Source: Bacillus sp. Marseille-Q3570 (GTDB lineage Bacteria > Bacillota > Bacilli > Bacillales > Fictibacillaceae). From it: 64,000 nucleotides of DNA. Positions 59,822 through 64,000 of the stretch are shown one piece after another. The notes under the pieces were generated by a model, which searched no databases, was not told where the DNA came from, and saw nothing but the letters and a program-made list of their open reading frames with translations. How positions within the stretch are numbered: the stretch's first letter is position 1; each line of letters begins with the position of its first letter. The stretch spans positions 1-64,000 of the forward strand of contig NZ_CAMGYZ010000005.1 in NCBI RefSeq assembly GCF_946151055.1, read 5' to 3'. A program made the position numbers and the translations under genes.

Positions 59822-60778
59822 TTGTATAATGAACCTATTTTTCTGAAACCGGTTTTTAAAGATCGGATCTGGGGCGGGACGAAGCTGCGTGAAGCATTCG
59901 GTTATGAGATCCCGACCGAGACGACTGGGGAGTGCTGGGGGATTTCCGCACATCCGAATGGTCCAAGCAAAGTAGAGAACGGACCACTGAAAGGGAAGAC
60001 GCTCGATCAAGTATGGGACGAGCACGCTGAACTTTTCGGAAACCAGGAAGGCGATGAATTTCCATTACTCGTTAAAATATTGGATGCGAAGACCGATCTT
60101 TCTGTCCAGGTGCATCCGGATGATTCGTATGCGCGCAAAGTTGAAGGAGAGCCGTACGGAAAAACGGAATGCTGGTACATCATCGATTGTGAACCAGGGG
60201 CAGAACTTGTGTATGGCCACCACGCCAGGTCGAAAGTTGAATTTGAACAGATGGTTGCGGAAAACCGATGGGATGACCTGCTCCGGAAGGTTTCGATCAA
60301 GCCGGGTGATTTCGTCTATGTGCCGAATGGAACGATTCATGCGATTGGGACAGGCACGATGATCCTTGAAACACAGCAGAGCTCAGACGTGACCTACCGT
60401 GTCTATGACTACGACCGCCGTGATGCAGAAGAGAATACGCGCGAGCTTCATATCGAGAAATCGATTGAGGTTGCCATGATTCCACATGAAGACGCGAAGT
60501 TCGAGCCAGTGGAGTCTGGGGTGGAAGGCTTGAAAGAGTTGAAGCTCATCCAGGAGAATTATTTTACCGTCTATCGTTGGGAGTTGGATGGAGCGGTTGA
60601 GCGGTACGAGAACCCGGCTTATCTGCTTGTCAGTGTTTTATCAGGTGAAGGTGAAGTGACAACGGAAGGCATTACATCCACTTTTAAAAAAGGCGATCAT
60701 TTCCTCATTCCAGCAACAGTCAAAGACTTTTCATTAGATGGGAATGCTGAATGTATCGTGTCACATCCAACAGTATAA
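59822..60778 (+). CDS. manA: Mannose-6-phosphate isomerase
   Basis: Zinc enzyme that converts mannose 6-phosphate to fructose 6-phosphate. 318 residues, the short Bacillus type: PIFLKPVFKDRIWGGTKLREAFGYEIP, TTGECWGISAHPNGPSKVENGPLKGKTL, zinc-site VQVHPDDSYA and KTECWY, and PNGTIHAIG. TTG 59822 (six bases after GAGGTG) is preferred to GTG 59813, which is part of that ribosome site. Lets the cell use mannose freed by the GH92 enzyme and imported by PTS; terminator follows. Confidence 0.95.
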   Translation: MYNEPIFLKPVFKDRIWGGTKLREAFGYEIPTETTGECWGISAHPNGPSKVENGPLKGKTLDQVWDEHAELFGNQEGDEFPLLVKILDAKTDLSVQVHPDDSYARKVEGEPYGKTECWYIIDCEPGAELVYGHHARSKVEFEQMVAENRWDDLLRKVSIKPGDFVYVPNGTIHAIGTGTMILETQQSSDVTYRVYDYDRRDAEENTRELHIEKSIEVAMIPHEDAKFEPVESGVEGLKELKLIQENYFTVYRWELDGAVERYENPAYLLVSVLSGEGEVTTEGITSTFKKGDHFLIPATVKDFSLDGNAECIVSHPTV

Positions 60779-60787
60779 TTTAGTTAG

Positions 60788-60820
60788 CCAATCGGTAGTA
60801 TTATCGATTGGTTTTATTTT
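60788..60820 (+). terminator. Rho-independent terminator after manA
   Basis: CCAATCG / CGATTGG hairpin with a 10-base loop and TTTTATTTT. Confidence 0.8.
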
Positions 60821-60823
60821 GGT

Positions 60824-60849
60824 CTAATTAAAGACTTGTCTTTAATTAG
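60824..60849. promoter_or_regulatory. Perfect 26-bp palindrome, candidate operator
   Basis: Arms CTAATTAAAGAC and GTCTTTAATTAG around TT, 59 bases before the Nramp-like gene. No U-run follows at once (GTTTTCC), so a regulator site is more likely than a terminator. Confidence 0.6.
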
Positions 60850-60907
60850 GTTTTCCTCCTAAAATAATATTAAATTCAGAAAATTTAATAAAAAGGAGGG
60901 GGAAGTT

Positions 60908-62161
60908 ATGAAAGTTGAGGCAGGGAAAAATACACCATTAAAAGTTAAGCCAACAGAAACAGGAATGAAAAAGTGGCTTAAAAGCTTGGGACCAGCCTTA
61001 ATTACCTCAGCTTTGGTTTTAGGTCCAGGTAGTTTAACGTTATCTTCTAAGTTTGGGGCTATTTATGGAATGAATTTGTTATGGGTCATTGTAGTAGCAA
61101 TAGGGTTTATGATGCTGTTTACGGAAATGAGTACAAGAATCGGTCTTGCAACCAACCAATCCTTTATTACAGTTATGCGTAACAAATGGGGTAAAGGTGC
61201 AGGAATCGTCATAGGGATCGGTGCCTTTTTAGTTACAGCTTCGTTTCAGGCAGGAAATGCTCTCGGCTCCGGCTTTGCTGTATCAACCATTTTCGGAGGC
61301 TCATCTGCTGCTATATGGATTATAGTCATAACCATTGCAGGAATTCTATTGTTATTTGCTAAGAATTTTTATAAAGTTCTAGAAACCTTAATGATCGTGC
61401 TTGTTGTACTAATGCTTGGCTCCTTCTTATTTACGTTACTCGTCACCAAACCTGATGTTGGAGCAATTTTTTCTGGCTTTGTTCCAACAATTCCTTCTGG
61501 TTCGATGCCTCTAATCATTGCTTTTGTTGCAACCAGCTTTTCAATTGTCGGTGCTTGTTATCAGTCCTATCTTGTCCAGGAAAAAGGCTGGACCAATATA
61601 AATAAACGAGAAGGTATAAGAGAAAGCATCATTGGGATATTCCTTTTAGGGTTCATATCAGCAATCGTAATGATCTCGGCAGCAACCGTTCTTATGCCGC
61701 AAGGAATACAGATTTCCACCATCGGAGAGATGGGATTTGCTCTTGAACCTCTTTATGGGAATCTGGCAACTTTTGTTTTTATGATCGGACTTTTTGGAGC
61801 CTCATTTTCTTCTTTAACCGGAAATGCTACCATCGGTGGAGCCCTTTTATCTGATGCACTTGGCTTTGGATCCAAGTTAAAGGACTCTAAAGTTCGATAC
61901 TTTATCATGGCTGTAATGATTCTAGGTTCAACAGTTGCACTTATTTTTGGTCAAATGCCGATTGAACTAATTATTTTTGCTCAGGCTATAACAATTGTAG
62001 TCGTACCATTTATCGCTATCGCATTAATGGTTGTTGCTAATGACAGAAATATTATGGGGGAGTTGAAAAACACTCCATTAAAAAATGTGATTGCAGTATT
62101 AGGAGTCATCGTATTAGTAATGCTTGCCATCAACAATATCTATAATATCTTTATCGCTTAA
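60908..62161 (+). CDS. Nramp-related transporter lacking the canonical metal-binding motifs
   Basis: 417-residue integral membrane protein of the Nramp (MntH) superfamily by overall pattern: SLGPALITSALVLGPGSLTLSSKFGAIYGMNLLWVI, ATNQSFITVMRNKWGKG, NKREGIRESIIGI, SLTGNATIGGALLSDALGFG, QAITIVVVPFIAIALMVVANDRNIMG. About 11 helices. Helix 1 has GPGS (39-42) where metal transporters have DPGN, and helix 6 reads IVGACYQSYL where they have a Met-Pro-His motif, so neither the metal-coordinating Asp/Asn nor the Met is kept. Metal transport is therefore doubtful. The next genes encode an epimerase-like protein and a DHDPS-like aldolase, so it may import an organic substrate for them (inference). AAAGGAGGGGG precedes the ATG. 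Confidence 0.85.
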   Translation: MKVEAGKNTPLKVKPTETGMKKWLKSLGPALITSALVLGPGSLTLSSKFGAIYGMNLLWVIVVAIGFMMLFTEMSTRIGLATNQSFITVMRNKWGKGAGIVIGIGAFLVTASFQAGNALGSGFAVSTIFGGSSAAIWIIVITIAGILLLFAKNFYKVLETLMIVLVVLMLGSFLFTLLVTKPDVGAIFSGFVPTIPSGSMPLIIAFVATSFSIVGACYQSYLVQEKGWTNINKREGIRESIIGIFLLGFISAIVMISAATVLMPQGIQISTIGEMGFALEPLYGNLATFVFMIGLFGASFSSLTGNATIGGALLSDALGFGSKLKDSKVRYFIMAVMILGSTVALIFGQMPIELIIFAQAITIVVVPFIAIALMVVANDRNIMGELKNTPLKNVIAVLGVIVLVMLAINNIYNIFIA

Positions 62162-62193
62162 ATGAAAATTTACTTAAAAGAGGAGTAGATGGT

Positions 62194-63210
62194 ATGAGAA
62201 CAGTAGAAGAGTTAGAAAATAAGATGACGGAACCTTCTGAAAAATTGATTAGTGATTTAATGAAAATTGATGGTGATATTATGATTCTAGGAGTTGGAGG
62301 GAAGATGGGTCCAACTCTGGCAAGATTGGCAAAAAGAGCGATTGATGAAGCGGGTCTTCAGAAGAAGATTATCGGCGTTTCACGTTTTTCCGATGGGACA
62401 CTTCAAAAGAGACTCGAAGATTACGGGGTTCAAACCATTGCGGCAGATTTATTAGACGATGAGCAGGTCCAGAACCTTCCTCATGCGGATAACATCATTT
62501 ATATGGCTGGGAATAAATTCGGGACGACTGGAAACGAACATTTCACATGGGCGATGAATGCTTATCTGCCTGGAAGAGTTGCTGAACGTTTTAAAGATTC
62601 CAGGATTGTTTCTTTTTCTACCGGAAATGTGTATCCGCTTACATCTGTTTTGCGGGGAGGTACTTCTGAAGATCAACCAACTGCTCCTGTTGGAGAATAT
62701 GCTCAATCCTGTCTTGGTAGGGAACGCATCTTCACCTATTTTTCTCAGAAATACAATATTCCTATGGTACATTTTCGCTTGAATTATGCAATTGATTTAC
62801 GGTATGGGGTACTGGTGGATATAGCTAATTCTATTAAAAATCAGCAACCGATTGATTTATCCTTGGGACATGTAAATGTGATTTGGCAAGGGGATGCCAA
62901 TGAAATGGCATTACGCTCCCTGCTTACTTGTGACACTCCTCCCACCATATTGAATGTGACGGGGCCTGAAACCCTTTCGATTCGTTGGTTAGCTGAACGG
63001 TTAGGCGAACAGATGGGCATAACACCCATTTTTGATAACGAGGAAAAAGAAACAGCTCTATTAAGTAATGCTTCAAAAGCTCACAAGCTATTTGGTTATC
63101 CATCAGTATCAGTCAGAGAGATGATTGAATGGACTGGCGACTGGTTGATGAATGAGGGAGAAACAATTAATAAACCGACCCACTTTCAAGAACGAAAGGG
63201 TGCATTTTAA
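62194..63210 (+). CDS. NAD-dependent epimerase/dehydratase-family protein
   Basis: 338 residues with an internal Rossmann start: ILGVGGKMGPTLARLAKRA (about 31-50), then NIIYMAGNKFGTTGNE, FSTGNVYPLT and EYAQSCLGRERIF (a Tyr-containing active site region replaced by YAQSCLGRE rather than classic YxxxK) and LNVTGPETLSIRWLAERLG. Extended SDR family; the missing lysine makes classic epimerase activity uncertain. AGAGGAG precedes the ATG. Stop overlaps the start of the next gene by one base (TAATG). Confidence 0.8.
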   Translation: MRTVEELENKMTEPSEKLISDLMKIDGDIMILGVGGKMGPTLARLAKRAIDEAGLQKKIIGVSRFSDGTLQKRLEDYGVQTIAADLLDDEQVQNLPHADNIIYMAGNKFGTTGNEHFTWAMNAYLPGRVAERFKDSRIVSFSTGNVYPLTSVLRGGTSEDQPTAPVGEYAQSCLGRERIFTYFSQKYNIPMVHFRLNYAIDLRYGVLVDIANSIKNQQPIDLSLGHVNVIWQGDANEMALRSLLTCDTPPTILNVTGPETLSIRWLAERLGEQMGITPIFDNEEKETALLSNASKAHKLFGYPSVSVREMIEWTGDWLMNEGETINKPTHFQERKGAF

Positions 63211-64000
63211 TGCTGAAACCTGAATTGAAAAAAGCTCTTGATGAGGGTGTTGTCATTCCGGCTCATCCTCTTGCACTGACTGAAGACAGACAATTGGATG
63301 AAGAAAGGCAAAGGGTTTTGACGAAGTATTACATAGCATCTGGTGCAGGTGGAGTTGCGGTAGGGGTTCATACAACCCAGTTTGAAATCCGGGATAACGA
63401 GGTGGGTCTTTATGAACCAGTATTAAAACTAGCTGCAGAAGAAATCGACAATGCCAGGCTGGACCGTCCTTTCCTTAAAATAGCGGGGATATGCGGGCAA
63501 ACTGATCAAGCACTTGAGGAAGCAAAGCTAGCAAAATCGTTAGGGTATGATCTTGGGCTTGTCAGCAATGGAGGGTTGGGGGATTGGAGTGAAGAGGCAT
63601 TACTTGAACGTACTAGAAAAGTAAGTGAGGTCATACCAGTGTTCGGTTTTTACCTCCAGCCTTCTGTGGGCGGCAGAGTATTTTCGTATGAGTTTTGGCA
63701 GCAATATGCAGAAATCCCTGGTGTATTGGCTATTAAGATTGCTCCATTCAATCGATACCAAACGCTTGATGTTGTAAGAGCAGTTTGCCATTCAAGCCGC
63801 AGAGATGAAATTGCCCTCTATACGGGTAATGATGATAACATTGTTGCCGATCTACTTACGTCTTTTCGATTCAACATAGGTGGGGAGATCATTAAGAAAG
63901 ATATCGTCGGCGGATTACTAGGACACTGGGCGGTATGGACGAAAACAGCAGTAGAACTATTGGAAATGGTACAAGAAGGGAAAAAACAAAAACATCTTAC
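63210..64000 (+). CDS. Dihydrodipicolinate synthase-family aldolase/lyase, 3' end cut by the window
   Basis: Open from ATG 63210 to the window edge (263 codons) with no stop. Class I aldolase-like barrel: VVIPAHPLALTEDRQLDEERQRVLTKYYIASGAGGVAVGVHTTQF, KIAGICGQTDQALEEAKLAKSLGYDLGLVSNGGLGDWS and PGVLAIKIAPFNRYQTLDVVRA, where Lys of IKIAPFN is the candidate Schiff-base residue. Family members cleave or form 2-keto acids such as keto-deoxy sugars. AAAGGGTG lies eight bases upstream. Third gene of the Nramp-like operon; likely in a catabolic path for an unusual sugar acid (inference). Confidence 0.85.
   Translation, partial: MLKPELKKALDEGVVIPAHPLALTEDRQLDEERQRVLTKYYIASGAGGVAVGVHTTQFEIRDNEVGLYEPVLKLAAEEIDNARLDRPFLKIAGICGQTDQALEEAKLAKSLGYDLGLVSNGGLGDWSEEALLERTRKVSEVIPVFGFYLQPSVGGRVFSYEFWQQYAEIPGVLAIKIAPFNRYQTLDVVRAVCHSSRRDEIALYTGNDDNIVADLLTSFRFNIGGEIIKKDIVGGLLGHWAVWTKTAVELLEMVQEGKKQKHL

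Noticed and set aside
60908-62161. Simple call as MntH manganese transporter
   Set aside because: The DPGN and Met-Pro-His motifs needed for metal binding are changed.

Overview
The window looks like a Bacillaceae (Bacillales) chromosome. The signs are strong AGGAGG-type ribosome sites with frequent TTG and GTG starts, catabolite-response (cre) boxes, a KinB-like 5TMR-LYT sensor kinase, a YesM/YesN-type two-component pair, and two sugar ABC importers with no ATPase gene of their own (in Bacillus such importers share an MsmX-type ATPase). The secreted enzymes are strongly acidic, which would suit a salt- or alkali-tolerant species, but I cannot name the species. No rRNA, tRNA, prophage or CRISPR array was seen.

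Layout. 0-8 kb: the end of a surface-polysaccharide locus, with a Wzx-like flippase, a PAPS-forming sulfate activation set (cysD, bifunctional cysNC, an SLC13/TrkA-C sulfate-type permease, a CysQ-like PAP phosphatase) and a UDP-glucose 6-dehydrogenase; together these suggest a sulfated, uronic-acid-containing polysaccharide. 8-16.3 kb: a manno-oligosaccharide-type locus, with a secreted alpha-hairpin glycosidase-like protein, a LacI regulator, and a divergent operon of GH130 enzyme, DUF1861 protein and ABC importer. 16.3-24.7 kb: an accessory region with a small membrane protein, a sensor kinase, a REP-associated transposase (RAYT), a secreted nuclease toxin with its immunity protein, a DUF2750 protein and a frameshifted membrane gene. 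24.7-60.8 kb: a large glycan-use region, with a fructose/mannose-type PTS EIIBCA, very large secreted GH97, two GH2 and one GH92 enzymes, a sensing unit (sugar-binding protein, YesM kinase, YesN regulator), a second ABC importer, a ROK repressor, the Leloir operon galK-galE-galT-galM and manA. 60.8-64 kb: an operon of an Nramp-related transporter lacking the metal-binding motifs, a nucleotide-sugar-epimerase-like protein and a DHDPS-like aldolase that runs off the end.

How it fits together. The secreted GH97, GH2 and GH92 enzymes should strip alpha-glucose/alpha-galactose, beta-galactose and alpha-mannose from a complex glycan. The ABC and PTS systems import the products, GalK/E/T/M and ManA feed them into glycolysis, and the ROK protein probably controls the galactose side. 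An AT-rich palindrome lies before both GH2 genes and galK, and a related half-site lies before the ROK gene itself.

Repeats are the least ordinary part. Ten copies of a REP-like 21-mer (GGGGACGGTTCTC, one variable base, TGCTTCC) all lie in the same orientation, many within a few bases of a stop codon, around a RAYT gene. Other repeats are a three-copy element ending in a variable terminator hairpin, a 48-bp tandem array carrying GGTGCCAGGCACC palindromes, a 21-bp-phased array of GTCGTGAT, and an inverted repeat cluster at 44.5 kb.
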